Positions 1 through 8,222 are shown, counted from the first letter of the stretch. The stretch is 64,000 nucleotides of DNA from Lentzea sp. NBRC 105346 (GCF_030269605.1 NZ_BSTQ01000009.1:282955-346954), one strand, 5' to 3'. The notes: generated from the letters alone by a model not told the origin. Program-made: numbers and translations.

Positions 1-207
1 CGGCATCACCACGGTGTGTGCGATGGCCAGCACGGCGGTCGTGAGCGCCAGCGCGAGCTGCCAGCCGGGCGCGTCGGCGGTGAAGAGCAGCACGATCAGC
101 TGCGGGACCAGGACGACCGCCCAGCCGATGGCTGCGTTCAGCGTCCACAGGACGATCGACTTGCGGCTCACCTGGTGGCGGGGCGCGCGCAGTTGCAGTG
201 TCACCAC
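1..207 (-). CDS. PH-domain (bPH2-like) membrane protein, N-terminal part
   Basis: The reading frame enters from the left edge and starts at a GTG at 207 (another GTG follows at 204), so only about 69 N-terminal residues are visible. After a short basic stretch (RAPRHQVSRKS) come two hydrophobic segments separated by a short loop. This is the layout I know from actinobacterial bPH2/YdbS-like PH-domain membrane proteins, whose PH fold would lie beyond the edge. No clear Shine-Dalgarno is visible because a 17-bp inverted repeat lies directly upstream. The family call rests on N-terminal resemblance only; it could be another two-helix membrane protein. Confidence 0.5.
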   Translation of the reverse strand, partial: MVTLQLRAPRHQVSRKSIVLWTLNAAIGWAVVLVPQLIVLLFTADAPGWQLALALTTAVLAIAHTVVMP

Positions 208-211
208 ACCA

Positions 212-253
212 CTGTGCCCCACGTACGCCCGTCAGTGCGTACGTGGGGCACAG
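212..253 (-). terminator. 17-bp inverted repeat after the small peptide gene
   Basis: Perfect 17-base arms (212-228 and 237-253, core CCCCACGTACGC) enclose an 8-base loop. The hairpin begins 11 bases after the stop of the 44-residue peptide gene and ends 5 bases before the GTG of the next leftward gene. There is no T-tract, so it would be a GC-rich actinobacterial type of terminator or RNA-stabilising stem. It would separate expression of the peptide from that of the membrane gene. Confidence 0.6.
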
Positions 254-263
254 GAGTGTCGGG

Positions 264-398
264 TCAGGGGGCGACGACGTAGGGCGGGGTGAAGACCTCT
301 TGGGGGTCGGCCGACGCCGGACCCGCCGCCAGGAACAGTGCGCTCGAAATGAGGATCACTGCGGCGGCGATTCTGGCGATAGTGTTCACAATCATCAT
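264..398 (-). CDS. small secreted peptide precursor (44 aa), candidate signal peptide partner of the XRE regulator
   Basis: An ATG-ATG start at 398/395 follows a GGAG Shine-Dalgarno and opens a 44-codon frame ending in TGA at 264. Residues 1-30 form a typical Sec signal: N-region with one Arg, a long hydrophobic core (AAAVILISSALFLAA) and a cleavage site PASA before Asp. The predicted mature product is the 14-mer DPQEVFTPPYVVAP. No known domain is visible. It is divergent from, and only 50 bases away from, a TPR-containing XRE regulator, and is followed at once by a strong hairpin. That is the layout of RRNPP peptide-pheromone systems in Firmicutes; the functional link here is inference. It is too short for routine gene callers. 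Confidence 0.7.
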   Translation of the reverse strand: MMIVNTIARIAAAVILISSALFLAAGPASADPQEVFTPPYVVAP

Positions 399-448
399 CG
401 AGCTCCGTTCGATCATTGGTGGCGGCCGTGGATGAGGGCAGGAATGCC

Positions 449-1669
449 ATGACGAGGTTCGGGGCGCGTCTGCGCGCCGCGCGCCAGCAGCGTGGTCTGT
501 CGCAAAAGGACCTGGCGTGTCCGGGTGTGTCGATGAGCTACGTTTCTCGGCTGGAGTCCGGTGAGCGCGTGCCGTCCGCGGCCGTGGTGCGCCGGCTCGC
601 CGACGTGCTCGGCGTCGACCCGGACGAGCTGATGGTCGACGAGGACCGCACCGCGATGCAGGACGAGGCGCTCGCGTGGTGCGAGGCGCTGCTCGCGTAC
701 CACGACGGCGATCTGCTGATGGCCGTCGACCTGCTGGAGACCCTCGGCAAGCGGTCCGACGAGGAGATGTTCGGCTGGTGCGTGCGCTGGACGCGGCTGG
801 TGTTCCTGGCGCGGCAGCGCGACCACGAGGGTCTGCTGCTCGCCGCGGCGAAGCTGCGCAAGTCGTGGTCGCCCGGTCCGGCCGTCGACGCGCTCGTCGA
901 GGTGATGCGTGCGCAGTCGTTGCGGCGCCTGGGCCGCAGCGCCGAGTCCGTGCGCGCCGCGACCGACGCCGTCGAACTCGCCACGGGTGAAGGGGAACGC
1001 GTCCGCCGCGTGCACACCCGCGCGCTCATCGCGTTGTGCTCGGAGCTCGCCGCCGCGGGCCGGCTCGCCGACGCCGAACAGGTCGTCGAACAGCTCGCCG
1101 CTCGGCTGCCCGAGCTCGGCCGCGACCGGCTCGCGATCTCCACGTGGTGGGTGCGCGCCAGGGTGGCCGACCGGCTCGGCGACCGCACCGAGGCCGCGCA
1201 CTGCATCCGGGAGGCCGTGGCGCTCCTCGACGACTTCGACGGCGACCCCGAGTTCCGGTGCCGCGTGCGCCTCGCGGCCGCGTCCATCGCGCTGCGCACA
1301 CCCGGCGCGAACCTCGACGAGGTGGCCGGTCTGCTCGACGTCGTGGAGGCGACCGTCGCGGTGATCAGCAAGCCCGCGGAGATCGTCGCGCACGCCCAGG
1401 CGCTGCGCGGCGAGCTGGCGTTGCGGTACGGCGAGGTCGACCGGGCGTGCGAACTGGCCGAGCGGGCACTCGCCACCGGGGAACTGGACGAGGAACAGCA
1501 GCTGCGCTGCAGCCTGCTGCTCGTCCGCGCCGCCGACGAGGTCGACGACAGCGGGCGCGCAGACGCGGCGCGGCTCGAGCTGGCCGCGCTGCTGGACCGG
1601 ATCAACCCCGAGGGAGTCGACCCGCTCCTGTGGCGTGATGTCGCGCGAATCGCGCTGCGCAAGCACTGA
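449..1669 (+). CDS. XRE-family HTH regulator with C-terminal TPR-like repeats
   Basis: 406 residues. I chose the ATG at 449 because AGGA lies 5 bases upstream; an in-frame TTG at 416 would extend it by 11 residues. Residues 3-60 are a Cro/C1 helix-turn-helix (RAARQQRGLSQ, then SYVSRLESGERVPS). The rest (about 75-400) is all-helical with repeated A/L-rich pairs such as RACELAERALATGELD, consistent with a TPR superhelix. HTH plus TPR is the architecture of RRNPP peptide receptors. The small secreted peptide gene is divergent and shares its promoter region, so it is the obvious candidate ligand and/or target. No paired kinase or export gene is nearby. Confidence 0.85.
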   Translation: MTRFGARLRAARQQRGLSQKDLACPGVSMSYVSRLESGERVPSAAVVRRLADVLGVDPDELMVDEDRTAMQDEALAWCEALLAYHDGDLLMAVDLLETLGKRSDEEMFGWCVRWTRLVFLARQRDHEGLLLAAAKLRKSWSPGPAVDALVEVMRAQSLRRLGRSAESVRAATDAVELATGEGERVRRVHTRALIALCSELAAAGRLADAEQVVEQLAARLPELGRDRLAISTWWVRARVADRLGDRTEAAHCIREAVALLDDFDGDPEFRCRVRLAAASIALRTPGANLDEVAGLLDVVEATVAVISKPAEIVAHAQALRGELALRYGEVDRACELAERALATGELDEEQQLRCSLLLVRAADEVDDSGRADAARLELAALLDRINPEGVDPLLWRDVARIALRKH

Positions 1670-1867
1670 ATGTGTCCCTGTTCACCCCGGTCAGCTTGTT
1701 AACGGAGCATGACACAGACCAGTTACCCGACTCATCACCCAGTTGTACCGCGTCGGCATGGGCAAAACCCCCAAACCCGCGCGATCACCCGTCGCCAGCA
1801 AGCCACCGAACGGGCGAATGGCCCGATGATCCGTTCAGATTTGAGTCAAGAAGTTGACTGAGCTTGA

Positions 1868-3160
1868 CTAGGGCTCGACAAGGTTGACCCACCAGACGAC
1901 CGCGCCGGCCCGGCCCTTCACGCCGAGCGTCGCGTAGATGCGCTGCAGGTGGTTCTGAACGGTCTTGGGGGACAGTTCGAGCTTCTCCGCGATCGCCGAT
2001 GTACTCGCTCCCGCGGCCACGAGCCGCAGCACCTCGATGCCCCGTTTGGTCAGTCCCGCGCGCAACGCCCGCGCGATGCGCGTGTTCGTCTGTTCCGCCG
2101 TGCCGGTGTCGTGAAGTTCAGCAGTGTGAACGCGAACGACGGTGTCTTCACGTTTCGGCTCGAACCTGTGGTGCGCCAACTGTTCCACGAGCCGCGACGA
2201 CAGGTCGTGCTCGCGCATGCGCAGCAGATCGCGTCCCTCCTGCAGCTCCCATAACCGGTACTGCTCCAGCTGCAGCCGCGCGTGCCGCAGCGCGAGGTCG
2301 AGCTGACCGGCGCGTTCGTGCGCCTCGCTCAACGCCGCGTGCGCGTGCACCGCGACCTCGCGGGCGAGACAGCTCATCGCGAGTTCCGCCGCCTGGTTGA
2401 GTTGCGTGATCTGCTCGGAGTGCCGTCCGCGTGCCCCGCTCAGCCGCGCCCACGCCATCAGCAGCTCGGCGTGTGCGACCGGACGGTCCCGTCCGGACAA
2501 CAATTGTTCCGCGCGATGACACGACCGGTGCGCGCGATCGATCTCGCCGAGATCGATCCTTACGTGCGTCAGCAACAAATTCACCATCGCGAGCCGCACC
2601 GGGTCACCGAGCTGCTTCCACCGATCACGAACCTGCGCGCACAATGCCTCCGCGCGGCGCAGCTTGCGCACGCAAGGTTCTCCGTCGAGGCTGCACCGGC
2701 TTTCCTCGGTGCGGATCATGCAGTGCTCGTGGTACTGCGTGCGCATGACCCTGGCCTGCTCGAACAGGATCGAGCCGATCAGCTCCGGATCGCCGGTCAG
2801 CTCCGCCAGGCCGAGGGCGCGCGCGAACGAGTTGTAGGACCGCTCGCGCGAATCAAGACGCAGTTCCACCACCGCACGGGAAAAACTGCACCGCGCCTGC
2901 AGTCCGATGTGCCGGTTGGCCGACGCGATCTGCTGCACGCGGTCGATCGTGTCGAGCGCGCTCGGCCACAAGCCGCGCTTGCCCAGTGCGACCGACTGCG
3001 CCAGCACGCCTTCCGCGACGCCCTCCATGTCGTCCAGCCAGGCGAACGCGGCAACCGCTTTCTCGGCGAACTCCAAGGCGTCGCCGGGTCTGCCCTCGTC
3101 GAGTGCGATCCGCGCTTCACGAAGGTTGAGAACGGCGTTGGCCCTCGGATCTGTGTTCAA
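1868..3160 (-). CDS. LuxR-type regulator with N-terminal TPR-like region
   Basis: 430 residues from a TTG at 3160 preceded by GAGGG. The first 340 residues are helical repeats (ARIALDEGRPGDALEFAEKA and similar) of TPR/MalT type. The C-terminal 60 residues are a GerE/LuxR HTH (LTKRGIEVLRLVAAGASTSAIAEKL, then SPKTVQNHLQRIY). There is no N-terminal ATPase domain, so it is shorter than LAL/MalT proteins. Residues 160-180 contain two Cys in MIRTEESRCSLDGEPCVRK. It is transcribed toward the XRE-TPR gene, with 198 bases between the two stops. Its ligand and targets are unknown. Confidence 0.85.
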   Translation of the reverse strand: MNTDPRANAVLNLREARIALDEGRPGDALEFAEKAVAAFAWLDDMEGVAEGVLAQSVALGKRGLWPSALDTIDRVQQIASANRHIGLQARCSFSRAVVELRLDSRERSYNSFARALGLAELTGDPELIGSILFEQARVMRTQYHEHCMIRTEESRCSLDGEPCVRKLRRAEALCAQVRDRWKQLGDPVRLAMVNLLLTHVRIDLGEIDRAHRSCHRAEQLLSGRDRPVAHAELLMAWARLSGARGRHSEQITQLNQAAELAMSCLAREVAVHAHAALSEAHERAGQLDLALRHARLQLEQYRLWELQEGRDLLRMREHDLSSRLVEQLAHHRFEPKREDTVVRVHTAELHDTGTAEQTNTRIARALRAGLTKRGIEVLRLVAAGASTSAIAEKLELSPKTVQNHLQRIYATLGVKGRAGAVVWWVNLVEP

Positions 3161-3216
3161 TTGCCCTCGCTCCGCTCGGGCGGCGAGGTCGCCGGAAGTC
3201 GGTGTCTTCCCTCGTG

Positions 3217-3260
3217 ATTTCGCGCGGCCGGCGCCCTAGGGGGCGCCGGCCGCGCGAAAT
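3217..3260. terminator. 20-bp palindromic hairpin behind the acyl-CoA synthetase gene
   Basis: Perfect 20-base arms (3217-3236 and 3241-3260, ATTTCGCGCGGCCGGCGCCC on the left) with a 4-base loop. The stem extends with interruptions into outer matching blocks (GAGGTCGC...GTCGGTGTC against GACACCGAC...GCGACCTC). It lies about 90 bases past the stop of the leftward synthetase gene and upstream of the LuxR gene, so a terminator role is most likely. Confidence 0.6.
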
Positions 3261-3349
3261 GACTCAGTCCAGACACCGACGCGACCTCGCGGTGGTCGAT
3301 CTCGTCCGCGAACAACACGGGTCCGCTCATGATCGTGCAGCGTAACGAC

Positions 3350-4864
3350 TCACGGGTGGAGTTGGCGTTTCAAAACCTTCCCGGTTGCGTTGCGCGGCAA
3401 CGCGTCGAGGAACACCACGTCCCGAGGGACGGAAAACCTGGCCAAGTTGGCCTTGACATGTTCACGTATGTGATCCGCGGTGATCTCGGAGGAACACACG
3501 ACGTAGGCCGCGAGCCGTTGCCCGAACTCGTCGTCGGACACGCCGACGACCGCGACCTCCCGAACCCCCGGCAGTGCCGCGAGCAGGTCCTCGACCTCAC
3601 GCGGGTAAACGTTCTCACCGCCGGACACGATCATCTCGTCGTCGCGGCCCGCGACGTACAACAGGTCGTCGTCGTCTCGATAGCCCAAGTCCCCTGTGGA
3701 CATGAGTCCGTGGAGAACCTCTTTGTTGCCGCCGTTGGTGTAACCCTCGAACAGCATCTCGTTGCCGACGAAGATCCGTCCGGTTCGTCCCGGCGGTAGC
3801 GGCTTCCCGGATTCGTCCACAATGGCCACTCGGGTGCCGATCGGCGGCCGACCGGCCGTACCGGGCCGCCGGGCGAGCTCGTCGGGCGTCGCGATGCTCG
3901 CCCAGGAGACCTCGGTCGAGCCGTACAGGTTGTAGAGCACGGGGCCGAACTCGGCGAGCGTGCGCGTCGCGACCGGCGGCGGCAGCGCCGAGCCGCTGGA
4001 CGCGATGATGCGCAGCTTCGGCCGTTTGCCGACCTCCAGCATGCGTTGCAGCATCACGGGTACGACGAACATGGTCGTGCAGTTTCGGTCCTCGACGTCC
4101 TGGAGCGTCTGTTCCGGATCGAACTTCCGGCGCAGCACGAGCGTCGCGCCGAGGACGAGCCCGATCTGGAACGCGGCGAGGCCCCACGTGTGGAACAGCG
4201 GCGCGGGGATCGCGATGACCTCCCCGTGCCGCAAGGGAATCCGTGACAACAGCGCGGCCGCGGGCAGCAGGCTCGCGGGCTCCGGCCGTTGCGCGCCTTT
4301 CGGGGCGCCGGTCGTGCCGGACGTGAGCACGATGAGCCGGCCGCGCGGCGGGCGGCGGGGCAGGGGAGTGGCCGGCGCCTTGTCGATCAGGTCGTCGAGC
4401 TCGTCGGTCCAAATGATGTTGTCGTGGCCGACGATGTCGCGGAACTCCGGGTCCGCGACGACCAGCGCGACGTTCTGCTCCTCCAGCACTTTCGCCACTT
4501 GCGCCGCGCTGAGTCCTGTGTTGAGCAGGACCGTGCTCGCGCCGATCTTCACGCACGCGGTCATGGTCTCGATGACGCCGCGGTGGTTGCGGCACAGGAT
4601 CGCGACCCGTTGCTTCGGTTCGGCGCGGAGTGCGTTGGCCAGCCGGGTCGTGCGCTCGTCGACCTGTGCGTAGGTCAGCGTGCCCTCGTCGTCGATGATC
4701 GCCGGCCGGTCCGGGTGCCGCGCGGCGCCCGTGGCGTAACCCCAGGCCAGCGTGATGTCCCAGTGCGCATACCCGCGTGCGGCGCCGCTGAGCCCCCGCG
4801 GTCCCATCGGCCGGATCACTCCGGCTCGGACCAGCGTCACCAGGGCGCGGACGTGGGTCAGCAT
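3350..4864 (-). CDS. acyl-CoA synthetase (class I AMP-forming ligase, FadD-like)
   Basis: 504 residues from the ATG at 4864; the open frame continues upstream but that part crosses the divergent promoter. It activates a carboxylic acid with ATP to the acyl-adenylate and then the CoA thioester. Visible ANL motifs: LTSGTTGAPKGA (P-loop, near residue 180), YNLYGSTE (A5), STGDLGYRD (A7), GRDDEMIVSGGENVYPREVE (A8 hinge) and the catalytic Lys in LPRNATGKVLKRQL near the C-terminus. The chain length of the substrate cannot be read from sequence. A TetR-type palindrome lies 20 bases upstream of the start. It is divergent from a polyprenyl synthase gene; a joint pathway is not evident. Confidence 0.9.
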   Translation of the reverse strand: MLTHVRALVTLVRAGVIRPMGPRGLSGAARGYAHWDITLAWGYATGAARHPDRPAIIDDEGTLTYAQVDERTTRLANALRAEPKQRVAILCRNHRGVIETMTACVKIGASTVLLNTGLSAAQVAKVLEEQNVALVVADPEFRDIVGHDNIIWTDELDDLIDKAPATPLPRRPPRGRLIVLTSGTTGAPKGAQRPEPASLLPAAALLSRIPLRHGEVIAIPAPLFHTWGLAAFQIGLVLGATLVLRRKFDPEQTLQDVEDRNCTTMFVVPVMLQRMLEVGKRPKLRIIASSGSALPPPVATRTLAEFGPVLYNLYGSTEVSWASIATPDELARRPGTAGRPPIGTRVAIVDESGKPLPPGRTGRIFVGNEMLFEGYTNGGNKEVLHGLMSTGDLGYRDDDDLLYVAGRDDEMIVSGGENVYPREVEDLLAALPGVREVAVVGVSDDEFGQRLAAYVVCSSEITADHIREHVKANLARFSVPRDVVFLDALPRNATGKVLKRQLHP

Positions 4865-4883
4865 GGCCCCGATGGTGACACTA

Positions 4884-4899
4884 CCTACCGGCGAGTAGG
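4884..4899. promoter_or_regulatory. palindromic operator candidate in the synthetase/idsA divergent region
   Basis: CCTACCGGCGAGTAGG has 5-base outer arms around a GC-rich centre and sits 20 bases before the synthetase ATG. The form (TAC...GTA half-sites around CGGCG) resembles TetR-family sites I associate with actinobacterial fatty-acid catabolic genes. No TetR gene is present in the window, so the binding protein would be encoded elsewhere. Confidence 0.4.
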
Positions 4900-5064
4900 A
4901 AGAGTTCGAACCTGTTCGGATGGTGTGGCGCCGGTCACATGTTGTTTCCGTGAATGAGAGTGGTCGAAAGTCGCGAAATGCGATGGAATTCTCTCCAAAA
5001 GAGACGCACCTTTTCGTGACGGTATTTATCGGTACTGTTGACGCGCCTGCCTCAGGGAGTCGTC

Positions 5065-6117
5065 GTGGTACTGAAACCGCTGCACAAAGCGCCTGTCGTG
5101 CCGACACTGACCGAGCGTTTCGACGAGGCGCTGCGCGATTTTCTGGGTGCGCGCGTGACCGACATCCTGGATGTCAGCCCGGTGCTGGAGCCCGTCGCGC
5201 GGGAACTCGTGGATTTCATGATTGCCGGTGGAAAACGCATGCGTCCCGCGTTCTGCTACTGGGGCTGGCGCGGCGCCGGTGGCGCACCGGACGCGCCGGG
5301 CATCATCGTCGCGTCCGCCGCGCTCGAGCTGCTGCACGGCTGTGCGCTGATCCACGACGACATCATGGACGCCTCGGACACCCGCCGCGGGCGGCCGTCG
5401 ATGCACCGCGTCTTCGAGGCGCTGCACCGTGAGCACGGCATGCGCGGCGACGCGGCGCACTTCGGCCGGGCGGTCGCGATCCTGCTCGGCGACTACTGCC
5501 TGATGTGGTGTGCCCGGATGTTCGACTCGGCGGGCCTGCCGGGTGGCGCGGCGAAGGCGTTGCTCGACCAGATGCACACCGAGCTGATGTCGGGTCAGTA
5601 CCTGGACCTGGTCGAACAGGCCATGGGCACGACGACCGTCGCGCGGGCCCGGCGGGTGATCCTGTTCAAGACCGCCAAGTACACCGTCGAGAACCCGATG
5701 CGCATCGGCGCACTCCTGGCGGGCGGGTCACCGGCACTGCTGCGCACCTACTCGCGGTTCGCCCTGCCCATCGGCGAGGCGTTCCAGTTGCGCGACGACA
5801 TCCTCGGCGTGTTCGGCGAACCGGCGGAAACGGGCAAACCGTCGGGCGACGACCTGCGGGAGGGCAAGCGGACCGTGCTCGTGACGCTGGCGCGGGAGAA
5901 GGCGCCGGCGGAGGTAGACGCACTGCTCGGCGACCCGGACGGCGTCGAACGGCTGCAGTCGTTGATCGTGGAAACCGGTGCGCTGGCCGAGGTGGAGGAG
6001 CTGATCGCCGCTCACACGGTCGCCGCGCTGACCGCGTTGGAGACCGCGCACATCCCCGGTGACGTGCGGGAAGCGTTGACCGGACTGGCCCTGGCCGCGA
6101 CGCGGCGGCGGGCCTAG
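5065..6117 (+). CDS. polyprenyl diphosphate synthase (E)-type, GGPP/FPP synthase-like
   Basis: 350 residues from GTG 5065, chosen because AGGGAG lies 5 bases upstream; a TTG at 5038 is in frame. It condenses isopentenyl diphosphate with allylic diphosphates. First aspartate-rich motif DDIMD with RRGRP follows near residues 95-105. LGDY, SGQYLDL and the second motif RDDILGVFG (near 240) with KPSGDDLREGKRTVL are all present, so it should be active. The short bulky residues before the first DDxxD that set chain length (LELLHGCALIH) do not allow a firm product call. The 3' end overlaps by 4 bases the convergent small gene. No carotenoid or terpene cyclase gene is adjacent. Confidence 0.9.
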   Translation: MVLKPLHKAPVVPTLTERFDEALRDFLGARVTDILDVSPVLEPVARELVDFMIAGGKRMRPAFCYWGWRGAGGAPDAPGIIVASAALELLHGCALIHDDIMDASDTRRGRPSMHRVFEALHREHGMRGDAAHFGRAVAILLGDYCLMWCARMFDSAGLPGGAAKALLDQMHTELMSGQYLDLVEQAMGTTTVARARRVILFKTAKYTVENPMRIGALLAGGSPALLRTYSRFALPIGEAFQLRDDILGVFGEPAETGKPSGDDLREGKRTVLVTLAREKAPAEVDALLGDPDGVERLQSLIVETGALAEVEELIAAHTVAALTALETAHIPGDVREALTGLALAATRRRA

Positions 6118-6317
6118 ACCTCGGGCGTCGTCGACGCGCTCACGACGGCGTCGCGTAATGCGGCACGCAACCGGCCGACCTCGAGCGGTGTCAGCACGGC
6201 CGCCTCACCCGGCGGAACGGTGATCACGACGTGTCCCTGGCTCACGAACACGGTCATGTCCCGTCGGCGCGAAGCGATGTCGCGGCAACTGACCTGCCAC
6301 TCCTTGCTGGCTGACAC
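6114..6317 (-). CDS. small conserved-type hypothetical protein (67 aa)
   Basis: GTG start at 6317 with GGAGG about 9 bases upstream; the longer open frame to 6461 lacks a ribosome site. The protein has a basic patch (RDIASRRRD), then a predicted beta-rich core (MTVFVSQGHVVITVPPGEAAVL) and a C-terminal helix (PLEVGRLRAALRDAVVSA). No Cys and no membrane segment. I do not recognise the family. Its stop overlaps the stop of the polyprenyl synthase gene, an arrangement in which transcripts from both sides overlap. Confidence 0.6.
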   Translation of the reverse strand: MSASKEWQVSCRDIASRRRDMTVFVSQGHVVITVPPGEAAVLTPLEVGRLRAALRDAVVSASTTPEV

Positions 6318-6489
6318 TGGCCCCCGACCTCCTGCTGTCTCGGCACGTGTGCTCGGACCAATCCGGGCGCTCGCGGGGATGAGACGCACGCGGTTTGGCG
6401 CCATGACGGCGATGTCCGCCGGGCAACCGTGCCGAGCTACGGATAGCGTCGCATGTGACATCCGTGCCAGTCACCTGGGAGGGTGAAAG

Positions 6490-7680
6490 ATGGCTGAACC
6501 GCAACGCATCGTGATCGTCGGCTCAGGCCTTGCCGGTGCTTCGGCAGCGGGCGCGCTGCGGGAACGCGGGTATGGCGGACAAATCACCATGTACGGCCAG
6601 GAAGTGCATCGCCCCTACGAACTTCCCGCGCTGTCGAAGGACATCATGCTCGGCAACGCCGACGAGCCCACGTGGGTCCACGACATCGGCTTCTACGCGG
6701 ACAACGAAATCGACTTCCGCCCCGGGACGCCGATCACCGAGGTCCGGCCCGCCGACCAGACCGTCGTGGACTCGGACGGAGCAGTGCATTCGTACGATCG
6801 GCTGCTTCTCGCCACCGGCTCACGCCCCCGCGTACTCCCCGGCGCGAAGGGGCATGTGCTGCGCACGTTCGACGACTCGCTGGCACTGCGCGAAAAGCTT
6901 GCAGAGGGCAAACAGGTGGTCATCGTCGGTGCCGGCTGGATCGGCTGCGAGGTCGCCGCCGCCGCGCGCAAACACGGCGCCGTCGTCACCGTCATCGACC
7001 CGGTACCCCTTCCGCTGCAACGGGTTCTCGGTGAACGCATGGGCGAGGTGTTCCGCGACCTGCACGCCGAGCACGGAGTGCACTGGCGCCTCGGCGTGGG
7101 CGTCGAGGGGTTCACCGACCACGGCGTCATCTTGAGTGGCAACGAGGAACTGCTCGCAGACGTCCTCGTCCTCGGTGTCGGCGCGACCCCGCGGCTGGAG
7201 CTCGCCGAGGCGGCGGGCCTGAAGCTCGCCGACGGCGGTGTCGCGGTGGACGCGACGCTGCGCACGTCCGACCCCCACATCTACGCCGCGGGCGACATCG
7301 CCGCGCACGACCACCCGCGCTACAGCAAGCGGGTGCGCGTCGAGCACTGGGCGAACGCCAAGGACCAGGGCACCTACGTCGCCGGTCCCTTGCTGGGTAC
7401 CGACGAGCCGTACGTGCAGAGCCCGTACTTCTTCTCCGACCAGTACGACCTCGGCATGGAGTACCGCGGGCTCGCGGATCCCGAGCACGACGAGCTGGTC
7501 GTCCGCGGGGACCTCGGCAAGCGCGAGTTCATCGCCTTCTGGTTGCGCGACGGGCGGTTGCAGGCCGCGATGAACGTCAACATGTGGGACGACGGGACCG
7601 CTCTCAAGGCGCTTGTCGACTCGCACGCCGCCGTCACGCCGGAGCAGTTGAAGACCGCCGACCTCGGCGACCTCGCCTAG
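6490..7680 (+). CDS. NAD(P)/FAD ferredoxin/rubredoxin reductase-type oxidoreductase
   Basis: 396 residues; ATG preceded by GGGAGGG. Two dinucleotide folds are visible: FAD-binding GSGLAGASAAGALRERG at the N-terminus and NAD-binding VIVGAGWIGCEVAAAARKHG near residue 145, followed by the second FAD contact IYAAGDIA near 255. The C-terminal third matches the reductase C domain (EHWANAKDQG). Such proteins pass electrons from NAD(P)H to ferredoxin for P450s or ring-hydroxylating dioxygenases; no ferredoxin, P450 or oxygenase gene is beside it, so the partner is elsewhere. It ends 4 bases inside the convergent MarR gene. Confidence 0.9.
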   Translation: MAEPQRIVIVGSGLAGASAAGALRERGYGGQITMYGQEVHRPYELPALSKDIMLGNADEPTWVHDIGFYADNEIDFRPGTPITEVRPADQTVVDSDGAVHSYDRLLLATGSRPRVLPGAKGHVLRTFDDSLALREKLAEGKQVVIVGAGWIGCEVAAAARKHGAVVTVIDPVPLPLQRVLGERMGEVFRDLHAEHGVHWRLGVGVEGFTDHGVILSGNEELLADVLVLGVGATPRLELAEAAGLKLADGGVAVDATLRTSDPHIYAAGDIAAHDHPRYSKRVRVEHWANAKDQGTYVAGPLLGTDEPYVQSPYFFSDQYDLGMEYRGLADPEHDELVVRGDLGKREFIAFWLRDGRLQAAMNVNMWDDGTALKALVDSHAAVTPEQLKTADLGDLA

Positions 7681-8159
7681 AGGCAGGAACCCGGCACCGG
7701 ATCGGTGTTGATCAGCCGGCCGAGGAGGTCCCGCAGCAGCGCGAACTCCTCGGCCGAGAGGTCCGCCCGGAACCGCGTCTCGACCTCGCTCAGCGCGATG
7801 GCCACCTTCCCGGTCAGCTCCCGGCCCTCGTCGGTGATCACCGGTGTGCGCACCCGCCGGTCCCGCGGGTCCGGCTGCCGCACGATCAGCCCGTCGCGTT
7901 CCAGCTTGTCCAGCTCGCTCGTGAGCGTCGTCTTGTCGAGCCCGAGCGCGGCGCCCAGCGCGAGCTGCGTGCGTTGGAAGTCGTCGCTGTTCAGGGCCTG
8001 GAGCACCAGCTGACCGCGGATGCTCACGCCGTGCTTGAGGGCCTCGTCCTGGAACGCCGAGCCGAGCTTCTGCGCGGCGCGGTGCAGCAGCCAGTTCAGG
8101 TCGAACTTCTCCGCGCAGCCAGCGGCCTTCGCGCACGTCGGGACGGGTTCCATGGCCAT
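7677..8159 (-). CDS. MarR-family transcriptional regulator
   Basis: 160 residues. Winged helix with TQLALGAALGLDKTTLTSELDKLERDGLIVRQPDPRDRRVRTPVIT, the MarR recognition helix plus the DxRxxR wing signature. The N-terminus carries two Cys (PTCAKAAGC) that could be redox- or electrophile-sensitive, as in several MarR regulators of azoreductases. The gene is divergent from a flavin azoreductase gene; 75 bases between them contain tandem repeats that are likely operators. I infer that it represses itself and the azoreductase. Confidence 0.9.
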   Translation of the reverse strand: MAMEPVPTCAKAAGCAEKFDLNWLLHRAAQKLGSAFQDEALKHGVSIRGQLVLQALNSDDFQRTQLALGAALGLDKTTLTSELDKLERDGLIVRQPDPRDRRVRTPVITDEGRELTGKVAIALSEVETRFRADLSAEEFALLRDLLGRLINTDPVPGSCL

Positions 8160-8192
8160 ATCCTACCTCTGATGTGAGATGTTCTGAGTTGA

Positions 8193-8222
8193 GAACTTCT
8201 TGACTCGGAACTTCTTCACTCG
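8193..8222. promoter_or_regulatory. tandem 15-bp operator repeats between marR and azoreductase genes
   Basis: GAACTTCTTGACTCG (8193-8207) is followed directly by GAACTTCTTCACTCG (8208-8222), one mismatch in 15. A GTTCT-6-AGAAC inverted element (8181-8196) overlaps the first copy. The second repeat ends 12 bases before the azoreductase ATG. This is a good operator candidate for the adjacent MarR protein. Confidence 0.55.

Noticed and set aside
1672..1857. 61-codon open frame between the XRE and LuxR genes
   Set aside because: No good ribosome site, Pro/Ser-rich sequence of random character, and lower GC at third positions than real genes here; it lies between two convergent stops.
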